A stretch of 42,463 nt of DNA from Erysipelotrichaceae bacterium (lineage in GTDB: Bacteria > Bacillota_I > Bacilli_A > Erysipelotrichales > Erysipelotrichaceae). The DNA lies in assembly GCA_017431825.1 (NCBI GenBank), contig JAFRKI010000004.1, forward strand, positions 1-42,463, in the 5' to 3' direction. This document shows, one piece after another, positions 1 to 9,354 of the stretch (its first letter is position 1; each line of letters begins with the position of its first letter). The notes under the pieces are model-generated. The model saw only the letters and a program-made list of their open reading frames with translations, was not told the DNA's origin and made no database searches. Made by a program: the position numbers and the translations under genes.

Positions 1-51
1 CAGGAGAAAAAGATATTAATAAAGGCTGGTTTAGAAGAAACAAATACTTAA
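1..51 (+). CDS. possible C-terminal tail of an upstream gene (partial)
   Basis: Frame 1 is open from the first base for 16 codons and ends with TAA at 49-51. An intrinsic terminator follows at 107-128, as expected for the end of a rightward gene. The piece is too short to identify, and an open stretch this short could be chance. Confidence 0.3.
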   Translation, partial: QEKKILIKAGLEETNT

Positions 52-106
52 TACGAACAAATATAATGAATTCCTGTAGTCGGTACCATTTTTATTCCTG
101 GAGCTT

Positions 107-128
107 AAGCATCGTAAGATGCTTTTTT
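107..128 (+). terminator. intrinsic terminator
   Basis: A 7-bp stem (AAGCATC/GATGCTT) with a GTAA loop is followed by a run of T. It would end transcription of a rightward gene lying left of the window. Confidence 0.7.
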
Positions 129-141
129 GATATATCAAATG

Positions 142-159
142 AAAAGCCCTATCGGGCTT
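142..159 (-). terminator. terminator of the leftward transporter operon
   Basis: The stem AAGCCC/GGGCTT overlaps the stop codon of the LacI-type gene. On the minus strand it is followed by TTTTCATTT. It closes the six-gene leftward operon. Confidence 0.6.
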
Positions 160-1159
160 ATTCATTTATGTCTTTTACGGTCTTGCCGTAGATCATGTTG
201 CCGCTGATGATAACTCTTTCCACCGGGAGATCAGGTACGTTTATCAGCTGCAGGAGCTTCCTTACCGCTATCCTTCCCAGTTCCAGGGTATTCTGTTCAT
301 AAGTGGTGATGTTCATGATCTTGGCCAGATTTATGCCGTCATAGCCGGCAGCTGAGATATCATCGGGGATGCTCAGACCGCTCGAGTTGATCGCATCCAG
401 CCCGCCGATATAGGAATAATCGTCAGGGAAGATGATCATCGTCGGTCTGTCCTTGAGGCTTAAAAGATCAATGGTCTTTTCCTTGCAGCACTGGATGTCA
501 TGATAATGGCCTTCAAGGACGTACTCGTCAGGCACGCTTATCCCGAGTTCTCTGCAGGCGCTGTAGAAGGAACTCAGTCTTTCCTTTGTGACGGCGGTAT
601 TGTCGCCATGGATGAAGGCTATCTTCCTGTGTCCCATCCTATACGCGTATCTTACTATCTCGTTAAGACCGTTGGTATTGTCGGAAAGGACGGCGGCACA
701 GTTGTCCAGCACTTCATCGATGACGACTACCGGTATGCCGGAAGATGCCAGTTCGACTATCTCCGGATCGGTAAAATCAGCGGTCATGATGACGACACCA
801 TCGAAGCTGCGGTATTCCACGTGTTCCAGATAGGTGGTCTTTTCCCCGGCTATCGCATGGTTAATAAAGGTGATGTCATAGCCGTATTTCTCCGCTTCCC
901 GCTGGATCGATTCCAGGATCAGGGAGAAGTATTCGTGGGAAAGCCCGGCCCTGTCGTCCGCAAAAAGAATGCCCAGATTATAGGTCTTATTGGTCTTTAA
1001 AGCTCTGGCTGCGATATTGGTCCTGTATCCCAGTTTCTTGGCGACCTTCTTTACCTTCTCCTTGGTCGGACCCGATATGTCATCGTGGTCATTGAGAGCC
1101 TTGGAGACGGTAGCTACCGATACGTTACATTCTTTTGCGATATCTTTTATGGAAACCAT
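158..1159 (-). CDS. LacI-family transcriptional regulator
   Basis: This 333-residue protein has the normal LacI length. The N-terminal helix-turn-helix is clear (residues 3-20, with SVATVSKAL as recognition helix), followed by the hinge region and a periplasmic-binding-protein-like effector domain from about residue 60. It starts two bases after the GH5 stop codon, so it is the last gene of the leftward sugar operon and probably translationally coupled. Its place in a cello-oligosaccharide locus suggests that it senses a cello-oligosaccharide or related sugar and binds the palindromic operators at 6725-6741 and 6779-6796, giving autoregulation. The family call is secure; effector and targets are inferred. 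Confidence 0.9.
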   Translation of the reverse strand: MVSIKDIAKECNVSVATVSKALNDHDDISGPTKEKVKKVAKKLGYRTNIAARALKTNKTYNLGILFADDRAGLSHEYFSLILESIQREAEKYGYDITFINHAIAGEKTTYLEHVEYRSFDGVVIMTADFTDPEIVELASSGIPVVVIDEVLDNCAAVLSDNTNGLNEIVRYAYRMGHRKIAFIHGDNTAVTKERLSSFYSACRELGISVPDEYVLEGHYHDIQCCKEKTIDLLSLKDRPTMIIFPDDYSYIGGLDAINSSGLSIPDDISAAGYDGINLAKIMNITTYEQNTLELGRIAVRKLLQLINVPDLPVERVIISGNMIYGKTVKDINE

Positions 1160-1161
1160 TT

Positions 1162-2181
1162 TTATAACAATCCTAACAGATCATCTCTTATGTCGTCATA
1201 GTGGGCATCGGTCAGGCCGAAGTCCATTTCCTTATAGGACCAGACAGCTCTGCCGATACCGTATTTCTCGAATACGCTGTTTATGCATCGGAACCATTCC
1301 AGCGTATCTTCCGTATCTGCCAGATCGATGACACCGTACTCACCGCAGTATAACGGTACGTCTCTTTCCTTTGAGATCCTTATCGCTTCCGCGAATTCTT
1401 CCTCAAAGTACTCGATGCCCATTATGCCGTCTTTCCTGTAATCGGTGAAGTAATTGTAACCGATCTGTTCTTCAGTGTATTTCGTATAGTCTTCATAGGA
1501 TGAAGCGAAGCTCATCCGGAAGGACCTGTCCATCTTCTCTATCCAGTAGGCACCCTGGTGGGTAAAGATCAGCGGTGCATAGCAGTGGAAGTTGTAGACG
1601 ATATTCTCATCATGCGGCAGATCCAGATCCTTTAAGGCCGTTATCGAATTGTGATGATAGCCGCCGATGAGGATCCTGATATCTGGCGCATATTCCCTGA
1701 TGGCCTCGACCGCTTTTCCGGCGATCTCATTCCATCGGGATGAATACTTCGGATCCGTCACTTCATTCAGCAGTTCAAAGGCGAGATTGTCGTTTCTGGC
1801 GAATCTTTTGGCGAATTCCTTCCACAGATCATAGAAGATCTGCTGATACTTTTCACTGTCAAAGAAACCTTCTTCGTTTTCTCCGTCATCGAAACTGAAG
1901 CCGACGGTCTTATGAAGATCGAGTATCATATTAAGACCGTATTCCCGGCACCAGCTGATGCAGTCTTCGATCCTCTTAAAGCCTTCTTCCCTGTAGTTCA
2001 GTGAACCGTCAAGAAACAGTTCATAGTCGACGGGGATCCGGACGTGATCCAGTCCCCATCGGGCTACCCTTCGGAAATCGTCTTTCTTTATGAAGTTATC
2101 GTATCTTTTTTCGCTGTGGTCACACTGTGAAAACCAGCCGCCGAAATTGATACCTTTTCTGTATCCGCTGAATTCTTTCAT
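1162..2181 (-). CDS. cytoplasmic glycoside hydrolase family 5 (cellulase-like) enzyme
   Basis: The 339-residue protein is a single (beta/alpha)8 GH5 domain. The expected acid/base Glu140 lies in LLNEV and the nucleophile Glu281 in YCGEYG; the conserved Arg of RIP (residue 48) and His/Tyr of FHCYAP are also present. It has no signal peptide, so it should act inside the cell on imported oligosaccharides, for instance as a beta-glucosidase or cellodextrinase. It sits four bases after the transporter ATPase stop, has only a weak ribosome binding site, and is probably coupled to it. The exact GH5 subfamily and linkage preference (beta-1,4 or mixed) cannot be read from sequence alone. Confidence 0.85.
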   Translation of the reverse strand: MKEFSGYRKGINFGGWFSQCDHSEKRYDNFIKKDDFRRVARWGLDHVRIPVDYELFLDGSLNYREEGFKRIEDCISWCREYGLNMILDLHKTVGFSFDDGENEEGFFDSEKYQQIFYDLWKEFAKRFARNDNLAFELLNEVTDPKYSSRWNEIAGKAVEAIREYAPDIRILIGGYHHNSITALKDLDLPHDENIVYNFHCYAPLIFTHQGAYWIEKMDRSFRMSFASSYEDYTKYTEEQIGYNYFTDYRKDGIMGIEYFEEEFAEAIRISKERDVPLYCGEYGVIDLADTEDTLEWFRCINSVFEKYGIGRAVWSYKEMDFGLTDAHYDDIRDDLLGLL

Positions 2182-2185
2182 TTAT

Positions 2186-3373
2186 TTAATATTCCAGGTT
2201 CTTTTCGTCTTCCTTGGAGAAGATGTGGCAGACATTGCCGTTAAAGCCGAAGTCTACTTCCTTATTAACGTAGTCGACTTTCTTTCCTTCGGTAGGAACG
2301 ATGGCGATGACATCCTTGCCGTCGACAGTCATATGCAGATGGCAGGAAGGTCCCATCAGTTCGGATACATCTACCTTGCCCTTAAGACCGTTTTCGCTTA
2401 AGACGATGTGGTCAGGTCTGACACCTAAGGTCACATCCTGAGGCTTGACGTCCTTTTCCTTGAGTCTGACCTGCTTTTCTTCGGAAAGAACTACCTTGTA
2501 GCCGTCGGTATTTACGACGTACTTGCCGTTTTCGACCTCCAGTTTCGCATCGAAGTAGTTCATCTGCGGAGTGCCGATGAAGCCGGATACGAAGAGGTTG
2601 CTAGGATGATCATAAACCTCCTGAGGCGTACCGATCTGCTGGATGAAGCCGTCCTTCATGACGACGATCCTGTCACCTAAAGTCATGGCTTCGGTCTGGT
2701 CGTGGGTTACGTAGATGAACGTAGTGTTGATACGCTGACGCAGCTTGATGATCTCCGATCTCATCTGATTCCTTAATTTGGCATCCAGATTCGATAAAGG
2801 TTCATCCATAAGCAGCACCTTAGGATCTCTGACGATGGCACGGCCGATGGCGACACGCTGTCTCTGGCCGCCTGATAAGGCTTTAGGCTTACGGTCAAGA
2901 TACTGGGTGATGTCCAGGATCTCGGCCGCTTCGTTGACCTTGGCTTCGATCTCTTCCTTCGGAAGCTTCTTGATCTTGAGGGAATAAGCCATATTGTCTC
3001 TGACTGTCATATGCGGATATAAGGCATAGGTCTGGAAGACCATGGCGATATCCCTGTCCTTAGGTTCGACGGAATTCACGAGATTGCCGTCGATATACAG
3101 TTCACCGCTGGTGATCTCTTCAAGGCCGGCTACCATTCTTAAAGTAGTGGATTTACCGCATCCGGAAGGTCCTACCAGTACGACGAATTCCTTGTCTTTG
3201 ATGTCAAGGGAGAATTCCTGTACGGCTACGACGCCTTCGTCAGTTATCTGCAGATTGGCCTTATTGCTTTCAGGATTCTCTTCCTTTGATTTCTTTAAAG
3301 CTTTACGCTGTTTCTTTTCAGTATCTCCGATCGGATATACTTTCTTTATGTTTTTAAGAGTTACTTCTGCCAT
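2186..3373 (-). CDS. ugpC: ABC transporter ATPase, MsmK/UgpC type
   Basis: This is a 395-residue ATPase of the CUT1 sugar-import family. Walker A (GPSGCGKST) is at residues 68-76, the signature LSGGQRQR near 165, and Walker B (VLLMDEP) near 185, with the MalK-type C-terminal regulatory/OB region after about residue 240. It follows both permease genes with a strong AAGGAG site. An oddity is an extra, lysine-rich segment of about 30 residues (around 16-46) between the first two strands, ahead of Walker A. ATPases of this group often serve several sugar importers, so it may not be dedicated to this one. Confidence 0.92.
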   Translation of the reverse strand: MAEVTLKNIKKVYPIGDTEKKQRKALKKSKEENPESNKANLQITDEGVVAVQEFSLDIKDKEFVVLVGPSGCGKSTTLRMVAGLEEITSGELYIDGNLVNSVEPKDRDIAMVFQTYALYPHMTVRDNMAYSLKIKKLPKEEIEAKVNEAAEILDITQYLDRKPKALSGGQRQRVAIGRAIVRDPKVLLMDEPLSNLDAKLRNQMRSEIIKLRQRINTTFIYVTHDQTEAMTLGDRIVVMKDGFIQQIGTPQEVYDHPSNLFVSGFIGTPQMNYFDAKLEVENGKYVVNTDGYKVVLSEEKQVRLKEKDVKPQDVTLGVRPDHIVLSENGLKGKVDVSELMGPSCHLHMTVDGKDVIAIVPTEGKKVDYVNKEVDFGFNGNVCHIFSKEDEKNLEY

Positions 3374-3385
3374 TTTGTTTCTCCT

Positions 3386-4249
3386 TTATCCTTTAACAGA
3401 TCCTGATGTTACACCCTTGATGATAGATTTGGAAAGGATGATATAGATCACCATTACCGGTAAGATCGCCATCAGCATCAGCATGTATACCTTGCCCATA
3501 TCGAACTTGGTAAAGTCGGCACTTCTCAGTGTTCCGATCATGACCGGAACGGTCTTCTTCTTGGCGTCATTCAGCAAGAGTGACGGCATGAAGTAGTTGT
3601 TCCAGGAACCGACGAACGAGAAGATCATCTGAACAGCCATGGCCGGTTTCATGATCGGCAGGACTATCTGGTTGAAGATCCTGAATTCGTTGGATCCGTC
3701 TATTCTGGCGGCTTCGACCATTTCCAGAGGCAATGTTGCCTGCAGGTACTGGCGCATATAGAAGTAGACCGCCGGAGCCGCAATGCTCGGTACGATCAGG
3801 AGCCAGAGCTTATTGGTCAGATGGAACTTGAAGGCCAGCTGGATGAAACCGACGGCTGAGACCTGTGAAGGGATCATCATGATGGCCAGGATGAACAGAT
3901 GAACGGCCTTCTTGAAACGGAAGTTGTATACATAGGTACCGTATGCCGTCAGGGCTGAGAAATATGTCGTCAGCAGCGCTGAACAGATGGCAACTATGAA
4001 GCTGTTCTTCATGCCTGTCGGGATATCGATGGTACCGTCATGCCAGGCATTATAGAAGTTCTTGAGGAAGTTCTCCTTCGGGAACAGAGCGAAGCCGCTT
4101 TGCAGTTGCGCATTCGATCTGGTCGAATTGACGAACATCAGCCAGAAGAAGAACAGACACAGGAAGGCCAGGAAGATCAGGATCGCATAGACCACGAATC
4201 TGGAAATGAAGAGCTTGATCTTGGCGTTTCTATTAGCATTACTATTCAT
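3386..4249 (-). CDS. sugar ABC transporter permease, MalG type
   Basis: The 287-residue integral membrane protein has about six hydrophobic segments. The first is near residues 15-37. The binding-protein-dependent transport motif, which docks on the ATPase, begins at EAARIDGSNEFRIFNQIVLP. It ends in the short cytoplasmic tail usual for MalG-like subunits (KGVTSGSVKG). It lies directly between the MalF-type permease and the ATPase gene, with a purine-rich ribosome binding site. Function as one half of the carbohydrate channel is secure; cello-oligosaccharide specificity is inferred from the locus. Confidence 0.9.
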   Translation of the reverse strand: MNSNANRNAKIKLFISRFVVYAILIFLAFLCLFFFWLMFVNSTRSNAQLQSGFALFPKENFLKNFYNAWHDGTIDIPTGMKNSFIVAICSALLTTYFSALTAYGTYVYNFRFKKAVHLFILAIMMIPSQVSAVGFIQLAFKFHLTNKLWLLIVPSIAAPAVYFYMRQYLQATLPLEMVEAARIDGSNEFRIFNQIVLPIMKPAMAVQMIFSFVGSWNNYFMPSLLLNDAKKKTVPVMIGTLRSADFTKFDMGKVYMLMLMAILPVMVIYIILSKSIIKGVTSGSVKG

Positions 4250-4263
4250 GTCTCTTCCCCCTC

Positions 4264-5196
4264 CTACTTTCTGGTTATCGTCTTGAAGACGAAGGCGGAC
4301 AGTACGGCAGTTATGATGAACAGCAGTACCGATACGGCACCGGCCATACCGAAGTTCTTCGATACGCCCAGGAAGTTGTTCAGATACATGATCAGCGTCG
4401 TCGACGTCAGGTTAGGAGTACCCTTACCGTTGGTTAATACCTGCGGTACATCGAACATCTGGATACCGCCGATCATGGAAGTGATGAATACGTAGATGAA
4501 GATCGGCATCAGCAAAGGCATCGTGATGTTGAAGAAGACCTGAGTCGAATTGGAACCGTCAAGTCTGGCGGATTCGAACATGCTTTCGTCGATGCCCTGG
4601 ATACCGGCCATCAGCAGAATGGTGGTATTACCGAACCACATCAGGAAGTTCATCAGTCCGATCAGTCCTCTGACCGATATCGTCATGCCCAGGAAGTTGA
4701 TCGGTTCATTTACGGCACCCCAGCTCTGCAGGAGCTGATTGATCGGTCCGACCTGTGAGAACAGGGCGAAAAACAGCATTGAGAATGCGGATGCCATGAT
4801 CAGGTTAGGCATGTAGATGACTGTCTTGAAGAACTGCTGTCCTTTGATGTTCAGTCTGGTGCTGGTGAAGAACAGTGCCAGCAGCATCGCAATGAGGAAC
4901 TGCGGCACGGCACCGATGATCCAAAGGATCAGCGTATTAAGTGAATATTTGACAATAGGCACATATCCGGCATTGTTGATGGTAAACAGTTCCTTGTAGT
5001 TACGCAGACCTACGAAGTTAGGACCGATGACATTAAGACCGTCACGGTAGTACTCAAAGAAACTGTTATAGATGGTCAGCAGCTGCGGATACAAAGTGAA
5101 GATCAGGTATACCACGAAGAACGGGATGATGAAGATATAGCCCCACTTTGCATAGGATATGGATTTTGTCTTGGAAAGTTTTTTCATTTTCTCCAT
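4264..5196 (-). CDS. sugar ABC transporter permease, MalF type
   Basis: This 310-residue membrane protein has six predicted transmembrane segments and the EAA loop (FESARLDGSNSTQVFFNITMP). The start is placed at 5196 rather than the upstream ATG at 5211, because AGAGGT lies seven bases before the former and nothing like a ribosome binding site precedes the latter. With the MalG-type partner it forms the membrane channel. It follows the binding-protein gene after a strong hairpin (5251-5277), an arrangement often used to keep binding protein in excess over permease. Confidence 0.9.
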   Translation of the reverse strand: MEKMKKLSKTKSISYAKWGYIFIIPFFVVYLIFTLYPQLLTIYNSFFEYYRDGLNVIGPNFVGLRNYKELFTINNAGYVPIVKYSLNTLILWIIGAVPQFLIAMLLALFFTSTRLNIKGQQFFKTVIYMPNLIMASAFSMLFFALFSQVGPINQLLQSWGAVNEPINFLGMTISVRGLIGLMNFLMWFGNTTILLMAGIQGIDESMFESARLDGSNSTQVFFNITMPLLMPIFIYVFITSMIGGIQMFDVPQVLTNGKGTPNLTSTTLIMYLNNFLGVSKNFGMAGAVSVLLFIITAVLSAFVFKTITRK

Positions 5197-5250
5197 ATTA
5201 CTACCTCTCATATTTCTTAAATAAGTTTCCGACTTTATTTATTTAAGAAA

Positions 5251-5277
5251 CTGTGGCAGGTTTTTGACCTGCCACAG
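5251..5277 (-). terminator. strong hairpin between binding-protein and permease genes
   Basis: An 11-bp perfect stem (CTGTGGCAGGT and its complement) closes a 5-base loop. On the minus strand it is followed by TTTCTTAAATAAA rather than a clean T run. It is better read as a leaky terminator or mRNA-stabilising 3' end of the binding-protein message than as a full stop, since the downstream genes have no obvious own promoter. Confidence 0.65.
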
Positions 5278-5303
5278 AACTTATAACTAACTTTTAATGA
5301 CTA

Positions 5304-6632
5304 TTACTCAACAGTGATGCCAGGGTAAGTAGTCTTGATAGAATCCTTGAAGTTGGCAAGAGCTTCTTCCTTAGTAACGGTACCGTTCAGGAATTCACGG
5401 TAAGCATTCTGGATGCCTTCGTTGCAGCCCTGATCGTATGGAGTTACGTTCTGGAACTTGATGTACTTAGCCAGTTCAGCGAATACTGCAGTATCGTTCT
5501 GACCGCCTAAGAAGTCGTTACCATAGGACTCGTCAGCAGCAAACTTGTTGTTTACAGCCTGATTGTTGGAGAACTGAGCCTTTTCAGAAACCAGCTTAGA
5601 GCATACTTCTTCATCATTGATGAATGTGTTCATGATATCAGCAACCATAGTAGGATTGTCAGTGCCGGTAGCAGCTAACATCCAGGTACCGCCCCAGAAG
5701 TGAGCCTGAGGACCCTGGCAGATAGCCCAGTCGCCGTAGCATCCTCTTTCAGGATCCTGAGCATTGCCCATACAGAAGTTGAAGTACCAGGCAGGTCCGA
5801 AGAAGCACATGGTCTTGCCATCGGCAAACATCTGATCGTTCTTTTCAGCATCCCAGATACCGGCAGCAAACGGTGCATAACCTTCAGCCATATACTTTTC
5901 AGCCTGATCCATCCAGTTCTGGATAGCAGGGTCTATATTCAGCTTGCCGTCAACAACCCAACCGGAAGTGGTGTTGTTAGAGAAAGTACGGTAAGTCTCT
6001 AATGGAGTAGGAACCATGTAGTAGCCTTTTTCCTTAGCGATAGCAGCTACTTCATCGAATTTCTCCCAGGAATCTAATGCAGCCTGTACTTCAGCAGGAT
6101 CATCAGTACCTAATACTTCCTTAGCGATGGAACGTCTATAGATAAGAGCAGACGGGCAGCACTGGAAGGAAACGCCCTTTACGACACCGTTGGCATCAGA
6201 AGCAGCTTCAACAGTGTACTTGTAAGTGTTAGAGAAATCAGTTACACCGATGGAAGTGACATCCATGGTAGCATCAGAGTTGGTGTACTTGATGATGTAG
6301 TCAGCTTCAGCAAGGAACATATCGACCTTTTCATCAGCCGGTGCATCAGCCTGAGCTAACAGGGCAGCATCCAGAGCATCCTGGTAAGCCATGTTATCAG
6401 AGATGTAAGTGGTACGCTTGATGGTTACATCGCCCTTAGTGGCTGTGAACTCATCGATAACTTCGTCGGCATAGTAATCACATAAGAATCCCCAGAATTC
6501 ATCGTTCCATGTCCAGAGGTTTAATACTTTGCCTTCTTCAGCAGGTTCTTCACCGCCGTTACCGCCGTTACCGCAGGCAGCAAGGGTGAAGACCATAAGA
6601 ATAGCTAATAAGATACTTAAAAGTTTTTTCAT
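5304..6632 (-). CDS. extracellular sugar-binding lipoprotein (family 1 SBP)
   Basis: This is a 442-residue solute-binding protein of the COG1653 family. The start at 6632 is chosen because AGGAG lies five bases upstream; two upstream ATGs are poorly placed. It begins with a lipoprotein signal, MKKLLSILLAILMVFTLAAC, with the lipid-bearing Cys in the LAAC box. A Gly/Glu-rich linker follows, then the two-lobed binding domain. It is the first gene of the leftward CUT1 operon and would deliver oligosaccharide to the two permeases. The neighbouring cellobiose and cellodextrin phosphorylases point to cello-oligosaccharides as ligand, which is inference. Confidence 0.92.
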   Translation of the reverse strand: MKKLLSILLAILMVFTLAACGNGGNGGEEPAEEGKVLNLWTWNDEFWGFLCDYYADEVIDEFTATKGDVTIKRTTYISDNMAYQDALDAALLAQADAPADEKVDMFLAEADYIIKYTNSDATMDVTSIGVTDFSNTYKYTVEAASDANGVVKGVSFQCCPSALIYRRSIAKEVLGTDDPAEVQAALDSWEKFDEVAAIAKEKGYYMVPTPLETYRTFSNNTTSGWVVDGKLNIDPAIQNWMDQAEKYMAEGYAPFAAGIWDAEKNDQMFADGKTMCFFGPAWYFNFCMGNAQDPERGCYGDWAICQGPQAHFWGGTWMLAATGTDNPTMVADIMNTFINDEEVCSKLVSEKAQFSNNQAVNNKFAADESYGNDFLGGQNDTAVFAELAKYIKFQNVTPYDQGCNEGIQNAYREFLNGTVTKEEALANFKDSIKTTYPGITVE

Positions 6633-6724
6633 CATTTCTCCTTTCCTTCTAAGTAGGATATGCATCTTCCGAAAAAATGCATAGTGTTTAGAACTCCGTT
6701 TTAATGTAAGCCTTTACGGATTAC

Positions 6725-6741
6725 TTAAACGTTTTCGTTAA
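6725..6741. promoter_or_regulatory. candidate LacI/CcpA-type operator 1
   Basis: TTAAACGTTTTCGTTAA, read on the minus strand, matches the second site (6779-6796) at nearly every position around GAAAACGTTTA. It sits just downstream of the -10 of the leftward promoter, a position suited to repression. Confidence 0.55.
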
Positions 6742-6745
6742 CTTA

Positions 6746-6772
6746 AGTATATCACATTTTTAAAATAGTCAA
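6746..6772 (-). promoter_or_regulatory. promoter of the leftward transporter operon
   Basis: On the minus strand there is TTGACT (6772-6767) and TATACT (6751-6746) with a 15-base spacer, shorter than the usual 17. It lies between the two operators, about 110 bases before the binding-protein start. Confidence 0.5.
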
Positions 6773-6778
6773 GCGTTT

Positions 6779-6796
6779 TTTACGAAAACGTTTACA
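6779..6796. promoter_or_regulatory. candidate LacI/CcpA-type operator 2
   Basis: TTTACGAAAACGTTTACA contains CGAAAACGTTTACA, one mismatch from the cre consensus TGNAARCGNWWWCA. It could be bound by the local LacI-type protein, by CcpA, or both. It lies upstream of both divergent promoters. Confidence 0.55.
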
Positions 6797-6813
6797 AACC
6801 CTTATTTATGGGC

Positions 6814-6842
6814 TTGTTTTTTACTTAAATAACGGCTATACT
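6814..6842 (+). promoter_or_regulatory. promoter of the phosphorylase operon
   Basis: TTGTTT (6814-6819) and TATACT (6837-6842) are separated by exactly 17 bases, 37 bases before the start codon. A GGAGGT ribosome binding site follows at 6869-6874. Confidence 0.6.
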
Positions 6843-6879
6843 GAACTTAATCGTTTAAGATACGTAATGGAGGTACTAT

Positions 6880-9309
6880 ATGAAATACGGGTATTTCGAT
6901 GATTTACACCGTGAATATGTCATAACCGACTATAAAACGCCTCTTCCTTGGATAAATTACTTGGGAAGTGATGACTTTTTCACGCTTCTTTCCAATACCG
7001 CCGGCGGCTATGCCTTCTATAAGGACGCCAGATTAAGAAGGATCACCAGATACAGATACAATAATCTGCCTCTGGACCAGGACGGTTTCCATATTTATAT
7101 AAAGGATAAGGATACGATCTGGAATCCGGGCTGGCAGCCCTGCAAGACGAAGCTCGATAAATATGAATGCCATCATGGTATGGGCTATACCACGATCATC
7201 GGCAGAAAGAACGGCGTCGAAGCCAGGCAGGAGCTCTATGTCCCTAAGAATGACAATATCCTCTTAATGAGAGTGACTCTGACCAACAACTCTAAAAAGG
7301 AAAAGAAACTCGATCTCTTCTCCTTCGTGGAGTTCTGCCTTTGGGACGCCCAGGATGATTCCACCAACTTCCAGCGTAACTATTCCACCGGTGAAGTGGA
7401 AGTTGAAGGATCAGTCATCTATCACAAGACCGAATACAGAGAGAGAAGAAACCACTATGCGGCTTTCTTCGTTAACAGAAAAGTAGATTCATTTGATTCC
7501 TCCCGGGACAAATTTACAGGTACCTATGGTTCGCCGGCCGCTCCGGAAGCGGTCCTGAATGGCAAGTGTTCCAACTCGATCGCCCACGGCTGGCAGCCTG
7601 TCGGTGCCCATCACCTGCACGTCGATCTGAAACCTGAAGAAAGCTATGATGCGATCTTCGGCCTGGTCTATGTGGAAGTTCCGGAAAAGGAAAAGTTCGT
7701 AAAGAACTCAGTCATCAACAAGGAACCGGCCAAAGCCTTAATAAAGAAATATGATACGAATAAGAAATTCGATGAAGGTCTTTCGATACTTCACGGCTTC
7801 TGGAACGACCTTCTGTCGGGTTTTGAAGTAAAGACCGGAAACGATAAGGTCAACCGCATGGTCAACATCTGGAATGCCTACCAGTGCATGGTCACCTTCA
7901 ACATGTCCCGTTCCGCTTCCTATTATGAATCGGGCATCGGAAGAGGCATGGGCTTCAGGGATTCCTGTCAGGATCTTCTGGGTTTTGTGCATATGATACC
8001 GAAGAAAGCCAGACAGAGGATACTCGACATCGCTGCCACCCAGAAGGAAGACGGCGGCGCCTATCATCAGTATCAGCCTCTGACCAAGAAAGGCAACTCC
8101 GACATCGGCGGCGGTTTCAATGACGATCCGCTGTGGCTTATCGCGGCTGTCGATGCCTATATCAGAGAGACCGGCGACTGGAACATTCTTAAGGAAAAGG
8201 TCGATTTCGACAATAAGCCGGAGCTGGCCGCTACGTTACTTGAACATTTAAGACGAAGCTTTAACTATACATTGAATAACCTAGGTCCGCACAGACTGCC
8301 GCTCATCGGCAGAGCCGACTGGAACGACTGCCTCAATCTCAACTGCTTCTCGAAGCATCCGGGCGAATCCTTCCAGATCACCGGACCGAGCGAAGGACCG
8401 GTAGCGGAATCCGTATTCATCGCAGGCATGTTCGTGAAATACGGCAGAGCCTACGCCGACATCCTTAAGCATCTTGGCAGGGCCGATGAAGCAGCTCACT
8501 CTTATATAGCCGTAGAAGAAATGGAAAAGGCTGTCCTTAAGGACGGCTGGGACGGCAGATGGTTCTTAAGAGCCTATGATGCTTTCGGCAGGAAAGTCGG
8601 ATCAAAGACCTCCAAGGAAGGCCAGATCTATATCGAACCGCAGGGCATGTGTGTCATGGCCGGCATCGGCAGGGAAACGGGCGAAGCCCAGAAGGCTCTT
8701 GATTCCGTAAAGGAAAGACTGGAGACCAAATACGGCATCGTTTTACTCAATCCGGCCTATACATCATATAAGCTGAATCTGGGCGAGATATCTTCCTACC
8801 CTCCTGGCTACAAGGAGAATGCAGGCATCTTCTGCCACAACAATCCTTGGATCATCTTTGCGGAAACTTTGATGGGACACGGCAACAGAGCTTTTGACTT
8901 ATACAAGAAGACCTGTCCTGCTTTCCTGGAAGATATCTCCGAGATCCATCGCACGGAACCTTATGTCTACTGCCAGATGGTCGCCGGCAAGGATGCACCG
9001 ACTTTCGGTGAAGGCAAGAACTCCTGGCTGACCGGCACGGCCGCCTGGACCTTTACCGTTCTCACACAGGGAATACTGGGCATCAAGCCTGACTATGACG
9101 GCCTGAGGATAGATCCATGCATACCTTCAAAGGTAAAGGAATATAAGGTAAACAGACTTTACCGGGGAACGATGTATCACATCACCGTCAAGAATCCTCA
9201 TAAGAAGGAAAAAGGTGTTTCAAGGATGATCGTCGACGGTAAGGAGATAAACAGTGACGTTCTTCCTTTAAGCAGAAAGAAAGAAGTAGACGTTGAAGTT
9301 ATCATGTAA
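6880..9309 (+). CDS. cellobiose phosphorylase (GH94)
   Basis: This cytoplasmic enzyme would split cellobiose with phosphate into glucose-1-phosphate and glucose, saving ATP. At 809 residues it has the usual family length. The N-terminal beta-sandwich opens with the characteristic MKYGYFDD and [10 protein letters not shown]; the (alpha/alpha)6 catalytic domain carries the general acid Asp480 in RADWNDC; and the substrate-binding segments [10 protein letters not shown] and NPAYTSY are present near the end. It is the first gene of the rightward operon, with a good promoter and a GGAGGT site. The resemblance to characterised cellobiose phosphorylases through the N-terminal half makes another GH94 specificity unlikely. 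Confidence 0.92.
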   Translation: MKYGYFDDLHREYVITDYKTPLPWINYLGSDDFFTLLSNTAGGYAFYKDARLRRITRYRYNNLPLDQDGFHIYIKDKDTIWNPGWQPCKTKLDKYECHHGMGYTTIIGRKNGVEARQELYVPKNDNILLMRVTLTNNSKKEKKLDLFSFVEFCLWDAQDDSTNFQRNYSTGEVEVEGSVIYHKTEYRERRNHYAAFFVNRKVDSFDSSRDKFTGTYGSPAAPEAVLNGKCSNSIAHGWQPVGAHHLHVDLKPEESYDAIFGLVYVEVPEKEKFVKNSVINKEPAKALIKKYDTNKKFDEGLSILHGFWNDLLSGFEVKTGNDKVNRMVNIWNAYQCMVTFNMSRSASYYESGIGRGMGFRDSCQDLLGFVHMIPKKARQRILDIAATQKEDGGAYHQYQPLTKKGNSDIGGGFNDDPLWLIAAVDAYIRETGDWNILKEKVDFDNKPELAATLLEHLRRSFNYTLNNLGPHRLPLIGRADWNDCLNLNCFSKHPGESFQITGPSEGPVAESVFIAGMFVKYGRAYADILKHLGRADEAAHSYIAVEEMEKAVLKDGWDGRWFLRAYDAFGRKVGSKTSKEGQIYIEPQGMCVMAGIGRETGEAQKALDSVKERLETKYGIVLLNPAYTSYKLNLGEISSYPPGYKENAGIFCHNNPWIIFAETLMGHGNRAFDLYKKTCPAFLEDISEIHRTEPYVYCQMVAGKDAPTFGEGKNSWLTGTAAWTFTVLTQGILGIKPDYDGLRIDPCIPSKVKEYKVNRLYRGTMYHITVKNPHKKEKGVSRMIVDGKEINSDVLPLSRKKEVDVEVIM

Positions 9310-9312
9310 CAC

Positions 9313-9335
9313 AAAGGCGATTCATCGCCTTTTTT
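9313..9335 (+). terminator. attenuating terminator between the two phosphorylases
   Basis: An AAAGGCGA/TCGCCTTT stem with a TTCA loop is followed by Ts. It lies in the 45-base gap between two genes that should be co-expressed, and no second promoter is evident, so it probably lowers rather than stops downstream expression. Confidence 0.65.
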
Positions 9336-9354
9336 CACTAAAAGGAGTATTGTT

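Noticed and set aside
500..1000. 166-residue plus-strand frame inside the LacI-type gene
   Set aside because: Antisense shadow of a clear regulator gene, with no ribosome binding site. The same applies to long antisense frames within the phosphorylase, permease and subtilase genes.
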